Assembly: GCA_946482075.1 (NCBI GenBank)
Contig: CAMLQG010000008.1
Coordinates: forward strand, 1 to 62,462
DNA: 62,462 nucleotides
Direction: 5' to 3'
Source of the DNA: an uncultured Erythrobacteraceae bacterium
GTDB taxonomy: Bacteria; Pseudomonadota; Alphaproteobacteria; Sphingomonadales; Sphingomonadaceae
Every line of letters starts with the position of its first letter. Positions within the stretch are counted from its first letter, which is position 1. Under the pieces are notes generated by a model. The model was not told the origin of the DNA, did not search any database, and saw only the letters and a program-made list of their open reading frames with translations. Below are positions 42,854 to 52,167 of this stretch, piece by piece. Position numbers and translations under genes: made by a program.

Positions 42854-44266
42854 TCAGATATGCAGGGCGCGCCCATAGGCCGAGAGCACGCTTTCATGCA
42901 TCATCTCGCTCAGCGTCGGATGCGGGAAGATCGCCTGCATCAGTTCTGCCTCGGTCGTTTCCAGCTGCTTGCCCACGACATAGCCCTGGATCAGCTCGGT
43001 CACTTCCGCGCCCACCATATGCGCGCCGAGCAGTTCGCCGGTCTTCGCATCGAACACGGTCTTGATGAAGCCTTCCGCCTCGCCCAGCGCGATGGCCTTG
43101 CCGTTGCCGATGAAAGGGAACGTGCCCGCCTTGATCTCGTAGCCGGCTTCCTTGGCCTTCGCTTCGGTCAGGCCCACGCTGGCGACCTGCGGGTGGCAAT
43201 AGGTGCAGCCCGGAATGTTGCGGCGATCCAGCGGATGCGGATGGACGTCCTTGTTGCCGAGCTCCCTGGCGATCGCTTCGGCTGCGGTCACTCCTTCATG
43301 GCTGGCCTTGTGGGCGAGCCAGGGCCCCGGCGTGCAATCGCCGATCGCCCAGACGCCCTTCGCAGCCGTACGGCCATAATCGTCGATCTGGATGAAGCCG
43401 CGGTCGAGCTTCACGCCAAGCTTGTCGAGGCCGAGATTTTCGGTGTTGGGCTGGATGCCGATGGCGACGATGACATGGCTGTATTCGCCTGCCACCACCT
43501 TGCCGTCCTTGCCCTTGATCCTGGCGCTGACGCCCTTGGCGCTGGCCTTGAGTTCTTCGACGCCGGCACCGGTCTGGATCGCGATGCCCTGCTTGGTCAG
43601 CGCCTTCTCGAGGAAGGCGGAAACATCCGCATCTTCCACCGGCACGATCCGGTCGAGCATTTCGACTACGGTCACTTCGGCGCCCATGTCGTTGTAGAAG
43701 CTGGCGAACTCGATACCGATCGCGCCCGATCCGATCACCAGCAGCCTGGTGGGCATTTCGGGCGGCACCATCGCATGGCGATAGGTCCACACGCGCTTGC
43801 CGTCCGCCGGGGCGAAAGGCAGGTCGCGTGCCCGCGCGCCGGTCGCCACGATGATGTGCTTGGCAGTCAGCGTCTCCGTGCCCTTCTCGCCCTTCACTTC
43901 CAGCGAGGTCGCGGATTTCAGCGTGCCTTCGCCGATATGCACCGCGATCTTGTTCTTCTTCATCAGGTGCGTGACGCCCTGGTTGAGCTGCTTGGCCACG
44001 CCCCGACTGCGTTGCACCACCGCGTCCAGGTCTGCGCTGATCTTCTCCGCTGCCAGGCCATAATCCTTGGCGTGCTGCATGTAGTGGAAGATCTCCGCCG
44101 AGCGCAGCAGCGCCTTGGTAGGGATGCAGCCCCAGTTGAGGCAGATTCCACCCAGCAATTCGCGCTCCACGATCGCCGTCTTGAGGCCCAGCTGACTCGC
44201 CCGGATCGCCGCGACATAGCCGCCGGGGCCGGAACCGAGAACGATGACGTCGTAGCTGTCGGACAA
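42854..44266 (-). CDS. lpdA: Dihydrolipoamide dehydrogenase (E3)
   Basis: This 470-residue flavoprotein reoxidises dihydrolipoyl groups of the pyruvate (and possibly oxoglutarate) dehydrogenase complexes. It shows VIVLGSGPGGYVAAIRA (FAD), the redox disulfide LNWGCIPTKALL with LGGIC, LVIGSGAIGIEFASFY (NAD) and the C-terminal HPHPTLSEMMHE with the catalytic His-Glu. It lies downstream of pdhC on the same strand, with a 275-base gap that contains a family B palindrome and a strongly AT-rich stretch (about 44330-44400). Confidence 0.97.
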   Translation of the reverse strand: MSDSYDVIVLGSGPGGYVAAIRASQLGLKTAIVERELLGGICLNWGCIPTKALLRSAEIFHYMQHAKDYGLAAEKISADLDAVVQRSRGVAKQLNQGVTHLMKKNKIAVHIGEGTLKSATSLEVKGEKGTETLTAKHIIVATGARARDLPFAPADGKRVWTYRHAMVPPEMPTRLLVIGSGAIGIEFASFYNDMGAEVTVVEMLDRIVPVEDADVSAFLEKALTKQGIAIQTGAGVEELKASAKGVSARIKGKDGKVVAGEYSHVIVAIGIQPNTENLGLDKLGVKLDRGFIQIDDYGRTAAKGVWAIGDCTPGPWLAHKASHEGVTAAEAIARELGNKDVHPHPLDRRNIPGCTYCHPQVASVGLTEAKAKEAGYEIKAGTFPFIGNGKAIALGEAEGFIKTVFDAKTGELLGAHMVGAEVTELIQGYVVGKQLETTEAELMQAIFPHPTLSEMMHESVLSAYGRALHI

Positions 44267-44400
44267 GGGAAGCTCCTTGGAGAGAGATGGGCAAGTTGAC
44301 GGGGAACAGGGGGTAAAGTGCCCGACAACCCTCCTGATTTATATTTTAATTTTAGATACTTGTTTTGTATTTCCGTGTGACTTTCCAAAATATCCCTTTT

Positions 44401-44482
44401 CCCGTCATGCCAGCGGAGGCTGGCATCTCGTTCGACCGGGCACGATCCCGACAGAGACCCCAGCCTTCGCTGGGGTGACGGG
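44401..44482. repeat. Palindromic repeat family B, copy 2 (diverged)
   Basis: The left arm CCCGTCATGCCAGCGGAGGC and the right arm ending CGCTGGGGTGACGGG are imperfect inverted copies. It lies between pdhC and lpdA in the same direction, so it could reduce lpdA read-through or protect the pdhC mRNA 3' end. Confidence 0.85.
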
Positions 44483-44541
44483 ATTCTTGCTGGGTATGGA
44501 GGCTGCGTAACACTTCGTTTGGCCTGTAGGAAAGCTGTAAG

Positions 44542-45837
44542 TCAGGCGACCAGCGCCAGCGGCTGTTCCACGATCTGCTTGAAGCTCTGCATCAGTTCCG
44601 CCCCGTCCGCGCCGTCGATTGCGCGGTGGTCGAAGCTGCCCGTCACGCTCATCACCGTCGCTATGGCGAGCGCGTCATCCACCACATAGGGCCGCTTCTC
44701 GCCAGCGCCCACCGCCAGGATCATGCCCTGCGGCGGATTGATTACGGCATCGAACTGCTTGATCCCGAACATGCCGAGATTCGACAGGCTGGCCGTGCCG
44801 CCCTGATATTCGTGCGGCTTGAGCTTCCCGTCGCGCGCGCGGGCAGCAAGGTCCTTCATTTCGGTCGCGATCTTCGAGACCGGCTTGTTTCCGGCATCGA
44901 CGATGATCGGCGTGATCAGGCCGGTGGGTGCGGCCACGGCGACCGAGATGTCCACGCGGGAGAATTTGTGCAGCTCGTCGCCCGCGAAGGCGACGTTGCA
45001 TTTGGGATTGCGGGCCAGCGCCTTCGCCAGCGCCTTGATCAGCAGGTCGTTGACCGAGACCTTGATCCTGTCCGCTTCCAGCGCCGCGTTGATCTCGCCC
45101 CGGAGCTTGAGCAGCGCATCGAGCCGCACGTCGAGCGTGAGATAGATATGCGGGATGCTCTGCTTCGCTTCGGTGAGGCGGCGGGCGATGACCTTGCGGA
45201 CATTGTTGAGCTTTTCCGCCTCGAACGGGATGCCGAAATCCGGGATCTCGGTGGGAGCCGAAGGCGCGGCTTTCGCGGCCGGGGCAGCGCTTCCAGGCTG
45301 CGCGCCCTCCACATCGGCGCGGATGATCCGCCCATGCGGCCCGCTGCCCTTGATGGAAGCGAGATCGATGTCCTTGTCCGCCGCGATCCGCTTGGCGAGC
45401 GGAGATGCCACCACCCTGTCCCCCGTTCGCCCTGAGCTCGTCGAAGCACTGTTTTTCTTTTCGGTTGTGGGCGCAGAAGAGGAGGAAGGTGTTTCGGCAG
45501 GCTCTGCACGAACGGGTTCTTTCTCTTTTGCTGGTTCTTCCGCCTTCGCAGTCGGCGCTGGCTTCACATCCGCAGCATCCTCGCCCTCACCAGCCAGAGT
45601 TGCGATCACCGTGCCGACTTTCACGCCCTCCGTGCCTTCCGCCACGGCGATGTCGGCGATCACGCCTTCGTCGACCGCTTCGAACTCCATCGTCGCCTTG
45701 TCGGTCTCGATCTCGGCCATGATGTCGCCGGCCGAAACCTTGTCGCCCACCTTCACCAGCCACTTGGCCAGAGTTCCTTCTTCCATGGTCGGCGACAGTG
45801 CGGGCATCTTGATCGGGGTCGGCATGGCGGTTGGCAT
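44542..45837 (-). CDS. pdhC: Dihydrolipoamide acetyltransferase (E2) of pyruvate dehydrogenase
   Basis: This 431-residue E2 core moves the acetyl group to CoA. It has one lipoyl domain (about 1-82, lipoyl Lys in ETDKATMEF), a linker, a peripheral-subunit-binding domain ([32 protein letters not shown]) and the catalytic domain, ending with [15 protein letters not shown], which carries the catalytic His and Asp. The lipoyl domain is nearly identical in sequence to that of PdhB. The linker contains STSSGRTG, the translation of a family A palindromic repeat (45422-45516). The start is the ATG at 45837, with AAGGGA upstream. Confidence 0.96.
   Translation of the reverse strand: MPTAMPTPIKMPALSPTMEEGTLAKWLVKVGDKVSAGDIMAEIETDKATMEFEAVDEGVIADIAVAEGTEGVKVGTVIATLAGEGEDAADVKPAPTAKAEEPAKEKEPVRAEPAETPSSSSAPTTEKKNSASTSSGRTGDRVVASPLAKRIAADKDIDLASIKGSGPHGRIIRADVEGAQPGSAAPAAKAAPSAPTEIPDFGIPFEAEKLNNVRKVIARRLTEAKQSIPHIYLTLDVRLDALLKLRGEINAALEADRIKVSVNDLLIKALAKALARNPKCNVAFAGDELHKFSRVDISVAVAAPTGLITPIIVDAGNKPVSKIATEMKDLAARARDGKLKPHEYQGGTASLSNLGMFGIKQFDAVINPPQGMILAVGAGEKRPYVVDDALAIATVMSVTGSFDHRAIDGADGAELMQSFKQIVEQPLALVA
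45422..45516. repeat. Palindromic repeat family A inside the pdhC linker
   Basis: The left arm CCCGTTCGCCCTGAGCTCGT and a diverged right arm ending GCACGAACGGG flank a centre like those of the other copies. The element is translated in frame as the Ser/Thr/Glu-rich linker between lipoyl and binding domains ([13 protein letters not shown] through STSSGRTG). Confidence 0.8.
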
Positions 45838-45946
45838 CGTTCCCTTGGATAGGTTTCCGCTGTCTGTGGCCAATTTGGCCGCGCCGGGCAAGGTGCTTGC
45901 GCGAATTGTGCGTTCGGGAGATACGGACTGCGCGGGGAGACAGACA

Positions 45947-46399
45947 ATGCGCGTCTATCTGGTTATCATCGACGAGACCGAAGAGGCGCGCGTGGCCTTG
46001 CGTTTCGCGGCGCGGCGCGCGGCGAAGACGGACGGTGCGGTGCATATCCTGGCGCTGGTCCCGCCCCAGTCGTTCAGCGCTTTCGGCGCGATCCAGGCGA
46101 CGATCGAGGCCGAAGCGCGCGACCGGGCGGAAGTGATCGCCACCGGCGCAGCCGGCAGCATCCTGTCCGAAAGCGGTAAGATGCCGTCGATCTCCGTGCG
46201 CATGGGCGAAGGCGACAAGGTGGTGCGCGACTATCTGGCGGAACATCCGGAAGTGGCGGCGCTGGTGCTGGGTGCCGCGAAGGAAGGCAATCCGGGACCG
46301 CTGGTGACACACTTCTCCAGCGGTGCGGGCAGCCTGCCCTGCCCGGTGTTCATCGTGCCGGGATCGTTCACGGATGAAGAGATCGACCGGCTTTCCTAG
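45947..46399 (+). CDS. Universal stress protein (UspA family)
   Basis: This 150-residue protein has the Usp fold: [20 protein letters not shown] at the start (first strand and Asp), a middle helical part, [20 protein letters not shown] and [11 protein letters not shown] as the ATP-binding-like G-x2-G-x9-G(S) region. The nucleotide-binding signature is only partly kept, so ATP binding is uncertain. The ATG at 45947 has GGGGAG 7 bases upstream. It diverges from pdhC (109 bases between). Confidence 0.85.
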   Translation: MRVYLVIIDETEEARVALRFAARRAAKTDGAVHILALVPPQSFSAFGAIQATIEAEARDRAEVIATGAAGSILSESGKMPSISVRMGEGDKVVRDYLAEHPEVAALVLGAAKEGNPGPLVTHFSSGAGSLPCPVFIVPGSFTDEEIDRLS

Positions 46400-46419
46400 C
46401 CCATAATATCTGCCCTGAT

Positions 46420-46501
46420 CCGTCATCCCAGCGAAGGCTGGGATCTCGTTCGGCCGGGTGGCATACCGGATAGCGATCCCAGCCTTCGCTGGGATGACGG
46501 A
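46420..46501. repeat. Palindromic repeat family B, copy 3
   Basis: CCGTCATCCCAGCGAAGGCT and its reverse complement enclose about 35 bases. Outer CCATAAT/ATTATGG arms extend the palindrome. It lies between the convergent usp and rnr genes and could terminate both. Confidence 0.9.
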
Positions 46502-46521
46502 TTATGGTGGGGAGGCTGAAC

Positions 46522-48771
46522 CTACCGCTTCCGCCCCTGGTGCCGGATGTTTCCCGGCCGCCCGCGCTTGCCGACCATGAACTTGCCCTTCTTCCTCGGA
46601 GGCGGACGGGTGCCGCGCGGTTCGATCGGAGCGCCTTCCCCGTCCAGCGTCTCGAACTTCAGCGCGCCGGTGAGCGGATTGGCCTCAGCCAGCTTGAGTG
46701 GCAGGCGATCGCCCACGGCATAGCGCGTGCCCGAACTCTCGCCGGTCAGCGTCTGGGATGCTTCGTCGTGATGGAAATATTCACCGCCCAACGTGGAGAT
46801 CGGGACCAGCCCGTCGCCGCCGAGGCCGATGATCGTGGCAAAGAAGCCGAAGCGCTGGACGCCGGTGATGCGCGTTTCGAAGGTTTCGCCTATCTTGCCC
46901 GACAGCCAGGCCGCCACATAGCGGTCGATCGTCTCGCGCTCGGCTTCCATCGCGCGGCGTTCGGCCGCGCTGATCGCATCGCTCACCTTGGCAAGATCGG
47001 CACGGTCGGAATCGGAGAGACCCGAGGTCGGGGGCAGGTCGCCTTTCGGCTTCGGCTGTTCCAGCCCGAACGCGTCCACCAGCGCGCGATGGACCAGCAG
47101 GTCGGCATAGCGACGGATCGGCGACGTGAAATGCGCATAGCTGCCCAGCGCCAGGCCGAAATGGCCGGCATTGCGCGGGCCGTAATAGGCCTGGGTCTGG
47201 CTGCGCAGCACGGCTTCCATGACGAGCGCTTTCTCCGCGTCGTCCGACACGTCCTTCAGCATGCGGTTGAACAGGCCTGGCGTGATGACCTGGCCCAGCG
47301 CGAGATTGCGGTCGAACGTGGCGAGATAGTCTTTCAGCGCGACGAGCTTTTCGCGGCTCGGCGGTTCGTGGATGCGGTAGACCACCGGCGCGGTCTTGCT
47401 TTCCAGGGCCTTCGCCGCCGCGACATTGGCCGCGATCATGAAATCTTCCACCACCCGATGGGAATCGAGCCGCTCGCGGATCGCGATCTCGGTGATGCGT
47501 CCCTGCTCGTCCAACTGCACGCGGCGTTCGGGCAGGTCGAGATTCAGCGGATCGCGGCTGTTGCGCGCGGCTTCCAGCGCTTTCCAGCAGGCCCACAGGT
47601 TCGTGAGGTTCTCGCCTGCCTCGCCACCATCGATCCGCGCCTGCGCATCCTCATAGGCGATGTTCTCGGCGATGCGGACGAGCGCGCGAGTGAAGCGCCA
47701 GGCGGTCACCTTGCCGTCGCCCGAAATCGCCAGGTGGCAGACCATCGCCGCCCGGTCCACGCCTTCCTTGAGCGAACAGACATCGGCGGAAAGCACTTCC
47801 GGCAGCATCGGCACGACGCGATCGGGGAAATAGACCGAATTGCCGCGCTTGCGCGCCTCGCGGTCGAGCTTGCTGCCGGGGCGAACATAGAAGCTGACAT
47901 CGGCTATGGCGACGATCGCACGGAAACCGCCGTCGCCATCGGGTTCCGCCCAGATCGCATCGTCATGGTCGCGTGCGTCCGCGGGGTCGATCGCGACGAT
48001 CGGCAGGTGACGCAGATCCTCGCGCTTTTCCTCGCTCAGCGGGAGTTCTGCGGCGAGCTCCCCTTCGGCAAGTACTTCGGACGGGAATGTGTGCGGGATG
48101 CCGTGCTTGTGGATCGCGATCAGACTGAAAGCACGCGGCGCGAGCGGATCGCCCAGCACTTCCACGACCTTGACACCCGCGCGCGGCGAGCGGCCGGCGG
48201 GTTCGGCCAGCACGAGCTGCCCTTTCTCCGCGCCGCCGAGATCCGCGATGGCCGAGGCATTGCGCACGCGTTTGTCCACCGGGGCGAGCCAGCCCTTGCC
48301 GCTTCCGTCGATCTCCACCACGCCCAGCACGGCTTCGGATTGGTTGGGCAGCTTCTTCATCGGATGGGCGATCCATCCGCGGCCGGTCTCTTCCGTGCGA
48401 GCGAGAATGCGGTCCCCGCGCTTCAGGGCGCTGCCCTTCTTGCGCTCCACCAGCCGCAGGCGCGGCGGCGGCGTGGCATCGTCGGGCTGCCAGCTGTCGG
48501 GAACGGCAATGGCCTCGCCATCTTCGACATCCATGACGCGCAACACCGTCACTTTCGGCACGCCGCCCATGCGATGGAACGCGCGCTTCTCGCCGTCGAT
48601 CAGCCCTTCATCCGCCATGTCGCGCAGGAGCGCCTTGAGCGCGATCTTCTCCTGCCCCTTGAGCCCGAACGCCTTGCCGATCTCCCGCTTGCCGGCAGGC
48701 TTGTCGGAAGACTGGATGAAGTCGAGAACCTGCTTCCTGCTTGGCAGTCCGGGTGGGAGCTTGCCGGCCAA
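46522..48771 (-). CDS. rnr: Ribonuclease R
   Basis: This protein of about 749 residues is a 3'-5' exoribonuclease that degrades structured RNA. After an N-terminal wHTH-like region come cold-shock domains, the RNB catalytic domain with the metal-binding aspartates in IDPADARDHDDAIWAE and FYVRPGSKLDREARKRGNSV, and an S1 domain. The C-terminal tail is basic (PPPRKKGKFMVGKRGRPGN). I chose the TTG at 48771, one base after the proS stop, because family members begin (M)AGKLPPGLPSR; a frame from 48864 would overlap proS. Confidence 0.93.
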   Translation of the reverse strand: MAGKLPPGLPSRKQVLDFIQSSDKPAGKREIGKAFGLKGQEKIALKALLRDMADEGLIDGEKRAFHRMGGVPKVTVLRVMDVEDGEAIAVPDSWQPDDATPPPRLRLVERKKGSALKRGDRILARTEETGRGWIAHPMKKLPNQSEAVLGVVEIDGSGKGWLAPVDKRVRNASAIADLGGAEKGQLVLAEPAGRSPRAGVKVVEVLGDPLAPRAFSLIAIHKHGIPHTFPSEVLAEGELAAELPLSEEKREDLRHLPIVAIDPADARDHDDAIWAEPDGDGGFRAIVAIADVSFYVRPGSKLDREARKRGNSVYFPDRVVPMLPEVLSADVCSLKEGVDRAAMVCHLAISGDGKVTAWRFTRALVRIAENIAYEDAQARIDGGEAGENLTNLWACWKALEAARNSRDPLNLDLPERRVQLDEQGRITEIAIRERLDSHRVVEDFMIAANVAAAKALESKTAPVVYRIHEPPSREKLVALKDYLATFDRNLALGQVITPGLFNRMLKDVSDDAEKALVMEAVLRSQTQAYYGPRNAGHFGLALGSYAHFTSPIRRYADLLVHRALVDAFGLEQPKPKGDLPPTSGLSDSDRADLAKVSDAISAAERRAMEAERETIDRYVAAWLSGKIGETFETRITGVQRFGFFATIIGLGGDGLVPISTLGGEYFHHDEASQTLTGESSGTRYAVGDRLPLKLAEANPLTGALKFETLDGEGAPIEPRGTRPPPRKKGKFMVGKRGRPGNIRHQGRKR

Positions 48772-48772
48772 T

Positions 48773-50314
48773 TCAGTAGGACCGCGCGATATAGATGCGC
48801 TCGACCGCCGGATCGCCGGTGAAGATACACGCGCCGTCTGCCGGCATCGTATCCAGCGGCACATTGCGGATGGTGAGCTTGAGCGCTTTCAACTGTTCGA
48901 CCACTTTCTCCAGCGCGGAACCGGTGGGCTTGGACCACTGGACTTCGACCCAGCCCGGATAGCGGGCGTCCTCGCCATAGAAAGCGGCGAGCGCGTCGAG
49001 ACTGTCCACGCCGCGCGTGATGTTGGCATCGCGCTTTTCGCGCGCTTCGGAAAGCAGGCCCTGCTGGATCTCTTCCAGCAGCGCGCCGATCTGGCTCGCG
49101 CATTCGTCAGCCGAGGGCACGGTGAAGGCGGTCTTGCCTTCCGCCGTCCACAGCGCGTCGCGGCGCAGCTGGCTGACCTTGCCGTTCTCCCTATCGCGCG
49201 GGCCGATCTCGAGGATGATCGGCACGCCCTTGCGCACCCAGTCCCAGCGCTTGGCGGCCGCCTTGCCCGGCTTCTTGTCGAGCAGGACGCGCACCGGCTC
49301 GCGCAGGGCGTTCTGTTGCGCGATCCTGCCGCGCAGCATTTCGCAATAGTCGAGCAGCGCCGCATCGCTTTCGTTCTCGCGCAGCATGGGCAGGATCACG
49401 ACTTGCCACGGCGCGATCGCGGGCGGCACGCGCAGCCCGTCATCATCGCCATGGGTCATGATCACGCCACCGATGAGACGCGTGGACACGCCCCAACTCG
49501 TCGTGTGGCACAGCTGCTGGCCGCCTTCGCGATCCTGGTACTGGATACCCGCCGCATGGGCGAAGCTGGTGCCGAGATAATGCGAGGTGCCGGCCTGGAG
49601 CGCCTTGCCGTCCTGCATCATCGCTTCGATGCTGTAGGTGGCGACGGCGCCGGGGAAGCGTTCGTTCTCCGGCTTTTCGCCCGCGACCACCGGGATGGCG
49701 AGCGCGCTTTCGGCGAAGTCGCGATACATTTCCAGCGCGCGCATCGTCTCGCGCATCGCATCGTCGCGATCCTCATGCGCGGTGTGGCCTTCCTGCCAGA
49801 GGAATTCCGAGGTGCGCAGGAACATGCGGGTGCGCATTTCCCAGCGCACGACATTGGCCCACTGGTTGGTCAGCAGCGGCAGGTCGCGCCAGCTCTGCAC
49901 CCAACGCGCCATGGCCGCGCCGATCACCGTTTCCGATGTCGGGCGGACCACCAGCGGTTCTTCCAGCCTGGCTTCGGGATCGGGGGTCAGCCCGCCCTTT
50001 CCATCCGCGATTAGGCGGTGATGGGTGACGACCGCCATTTCCTTGGCGAAGCCTTCGACATGCTCCGCCTCCTTGGCGAAATAGGACAGCGGGATGAACA
50101 GCGGAAAGTAGCAATTGTCGACACCCGCATCCTTGATGCGAGCATCCATCAGCTTCTGGATACGCTCCCAGATGCCATAACCCCATGGCTTGATGACCAT
50201 GCAGCCGCGCACGCCGGATTCCTCCGCCATGTCCGCTTCGGAAACGACCGCCTGATACCATTGGGCGAAATCGTCGGCGCGCTTGATCGAGAGGGCGTGG
50301 CGGATGGCGGACAC
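48773..50314 (-). CDS. proS: Prolyl-tRNA synthetase (short, archaeal/eukaryote-like type)
   Basis: This protein of about 513 residues is a class II synthetase charging tRNA-Pro. The motifs RGCMVIKPWGYGIWERIQ (motif 1), VVRPTSETVIGAAMARW with WEMRTRMFLRTSEFLWQEGH (motif 2) and the C-terminal anticodon-binding domain with the ending RIYIARSY indicate the short eukaryote/archaeal-like ProRS without an editing domain. I chose the GTG at 50314 with GGAAG upstream. The frame runs on to 50476 through a palindromic repeat, which gives a spurious STSSART extension. Confidence 0.93.
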   Translation of the reverse strand: MSAIRHALSIKRADDFAQWYQAVVSEADMAEESGVRGCMVIKPWGYGIWERIQKLMDARIKDAGVDNCYFPLFIPLSYFAKEAEHVEGFAKEMAVVTHHRLIADGKGGLTPDPEARLEEPLVVRPTSETVIGAAMARWVQSWRDLPLLTNQWANVVRWEMRTRMFLRTSEFLWQEGHTAHEDRDDAMRETMRALEMYRDFAESALAIPVVAGEKPENERFPGAVATYSIEAMMQDGKALQAGTSHYLGTSFAHAAGIQYQDREGGQQLCHTTSWGVSTRLIGGVIMTHGDDDGLRVPPAIAPWQVVILPMLRENESDAALLDYCEMLRGRIAQQNALREPVRVLLDKKPGKAAAKRWDWVRKGVPIILEIGPRDRENGKVSQLRRDALWTAEGKTAFTVPSADECASQIGALLEEIQQGLLSEAREKRDANITRGVDSLDALAAFYGEDARYPGWVEVQWSKPTGSALEKVVEQLKALKLTIRNVPLDTMPADGACIFTGDPAVERIYIARSY

Positions 50315-50409
50315 TAGTTCTTCCGTTCGAGAATTGCGAATCAACGGCTCCGCCCTACCCGCTCCGCTTGCGCGAAGTCGAGAGAGGGTAATCGGACGCT
50401 TGCCCCTTA

Positions 50410-50492
50410 CCGTTCGGGCTGAGCTTGTCGAAGCCCTGCTTTTCTTTTTCGAAGAGAAAGAACGGTCCTTCGACAAGCTCAGGACGAACGGG
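50410..50492. repeat. Palindromic repeat family A, copy 3
   Basis: The left arm CCGTTCGGGCTGAGCTTGTC and right arm CTTCGACAAGCTCAGGACGA flank a T/A-rich centre. It lies between phaR and proS, both leftward, in the proS upstream region. Confidence 0.9.
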
Positions 50493-50505
50493 GAAAATGG
50501 ATAGG

Positions 50506-51054
50506 TTACTTATCCAGCGAATCCAGCTTGCGCTGCATCTCGGCCATCTGGCGGCGAAGTGCGGCGAGATCATCCCCCTCCCCATCGTCGTCCTTGGCTT
50601 TCGCGCCGGGCATGAAGGCAGACGTCGCTGCCTTGAACATCGCCATGTTGGTCTGCGCGATCTTGGCGAGCGGATTGTCGGAAACGCTGTTCTCCAGTGT
50701 CTGCTGCAGCTTTTTGTGGTTGGCGAAAAAGTTCTGCATCGATGCTTCGAGATATTGCGGCATCAACGCCTGCATCGAATTGCCATACATCGCAATGAGC
50801 TGGCGCAGGAAGCTTATCGGCAGCATCTGTTCCTTGCCGCTCGCCTCTTCTTCCATGATGATCTGCGTAAGGATCGAATGGGTGATGTCCGTTCCCGTCT
50901 TGGCGTCCAGAACCTGGAAATCGACGCCTTCGCGGGTCATCTTCGCGAGATCGTCCAGCGTGATGTAGCTGGATGATCTGGTGTTGTAGAGACGACGGTT
51001 CGCGCACTTCTTGATAATGATCGGACCGTTTTCAGCCCCTTGATCCTTGGCCAT
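50506..51054 (-). CDS. phaR: Polyhydroxyalkanoate synthesis repressor PhaR
   Basis: This 182-residue regulator has the PHA-accumulation DNA-binding domain at the N-terminus (IIIKKCANRRLYNTRSSSYI, TLDDLAKMTREG) and the PHB-regulatory domain after it (ILTQIIMEEEASGKEQMLP, FLRQLIAMYGNSMQ). PhaR represses phasin genes and senses PHA granules. The tail is acidic, then a coiled helix (LAALRRQMAEMQRKLDSL). No pha synthase genes are in the window, but its presence implies the organism stores PHA. Confidence 0.95.
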   Translation of the reverse strand: MAKDQGAENGPIIIKKCANRRLYNTRSSSYITLDDLAKMTREGVDFQVLDAKTGTDITHSILTQIIMEEEASGKEQMLPISFLRQLIAMYGNSMQALMPQYLEASMQNFFANHKKLQQTLENSVSDNPLAKIAQTNMAMFKAATSAFMPGAKAKDDDGEGDDLAALRRQMAEMQRKLDSLDK

Positions 51055-51123
51055 TTATGGCGCTCCTCTGCTGCCCCAATGCTGCGTTTAGCATGCGCGA
51101 TATGTGCGGTGCAACATAAACGA

Positions 51124-52167
51124 CTAGGATCTGGTAAACCTCTGTCCCAAAATGGTCAGCAACTCATATTGCGACAGTCCGGATATCTCCGCGGCGTTTG
51201 GTAAATCGTAAGGCACGTCCACCCAGTCGCCTTCGCGTAGGTGCGGTGCAGCGGTGAGGTCGATCACCACCATGTCCATCGACACCTTGCCCAGCAGGGG
51301 CAGGCGCACACCATCGTGCAGCAATGCGCCCCTCGCACCCCAGCTGCGCAGGAAGCCGTCGGCATAGCCGAGCGAGACGACGCCCACGCGCATCGTGCCG
51401 GTGGCGGTGAACGTGGCATTATAGCCGATGGTTTCCCCGGCTGCGATATCGCGCAACTGCATGATTGCCGCCTGGGGGCGCACGACCTGCCGTATGGCCG
51501 AAAGTTCCCCACGCGGGATGCCGCCATAGAGTGAAAGCCCCGGACGGGTAAGGTCAAACGCGTAGTCGGGCCCGAGCGCGATTCCTGCGCTGTTCGCCAG
51601 GCTCCGCCGCCGGGCGGGAAGCGCGGCGCATGCTGCGCGGAATCGCTCGAGCTGCGCCAGGTTCAGCCCGCTATCCTCGTCCGCCGAAGCGAGATGGGAG
51701 AGCAGCGTGACCACGTCGAGCCGGGCGGCGAGCGGATCGTGGATCGCCGACATCGGCAGACCCAGGCGATTGATGCCGGTGTCCACCATCAAGTCGCACG
51801 GGCCGCCGCCGGCATCCAGCCACAGCGCTGCCTGGCGCAGGCTGTTGATGACCGGCCGCACGCCTAGCGCGCGAGCGTAGCCCACATCCTGCGACGTCAG
51901 CGGGCCGTGCAGCACGGCGATTGTATCGGCCGGCGCATGAGCCAGCACGCCGGCCACTTCGCACCAATGCGCCACGAAAAAATCGCGCGCACCGCCCCGT
52001 CGCAGAGCGGGCATCGCATGATCGATACCCAGCCCATAGGCGTCCGCCTTTACCGCCGCGGCCGCGCAGGCATTGCCGGACAGTTCGTCCAGCAGCCGCC
52101 AGTTGGCGGCCAGCGCATCGGTATCGATCGAAAGGCGAAGAGCGTGCGGTGGTTCAGTCAGGGTCAT
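51124..52167 (-). CDS. alr: Alanine racemase
   Basis: This 347-residue PLP enzyme makes D-alanine for peptidoglycan. The PLP lysine is in AVKADAYGLG, and LMVDTGINRLGLP and RPGLSLYGGIP are conserved. The C-terminal catalytic tyrosine region is IGYNATFTATGTMRVGVVSL, and MDMVVIDLT follows. I chose the ATG at 52167, in front of the typical sequence LRLSIDTDALAANWR. It overlaps the MFS gene end by 14 bases on the same strand, so the two are probably co-transcribed. Confidence 0.94.
   Translation of the reverse strand: MTLTEPPHALRLSIDTDALAANWRLLDELSGNACAAAAVKADAYGLGIDHAMPALRRGGARDFFVAHWCEVAGVLAHAPADTIAVLHGPLTSQDVGYARALGVRPVINSLRQAALWLDAGGGPCDLMVDTGINRLGLPMSAIHDPLAARLDVVTLLSHLASADEDSGLNLAQLERFRAACAALPARRRSLANSAGIALGPDYAFDLTRPGLSLYGGIPRGELSAIRQVVRPQAAIMQLRDIAAGETIGYNATFTATGTMRVGVVSLGYADGFLRSWGARGALLHDGVRLPLLGKVSMDMVVIDLTAAPHLREGDWVDVPYDLPNAAEISGLSQYELLTILGQRFTRS

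Noticed and set aside
46504..48822. A 772-codon open frame opposite rnr
   Set aside because: It is an antisense shadow; the Arg/His/Ala-rich composition shows no motifs, and rnr is complete on the other strand.
50315..50476. N-terminal extension of ProS through a palindromic repeat
   Set aside because: The extension translates the repeat (STSSART) and is absent from ProRS families; the GTG at 50314 has a ribosome site.
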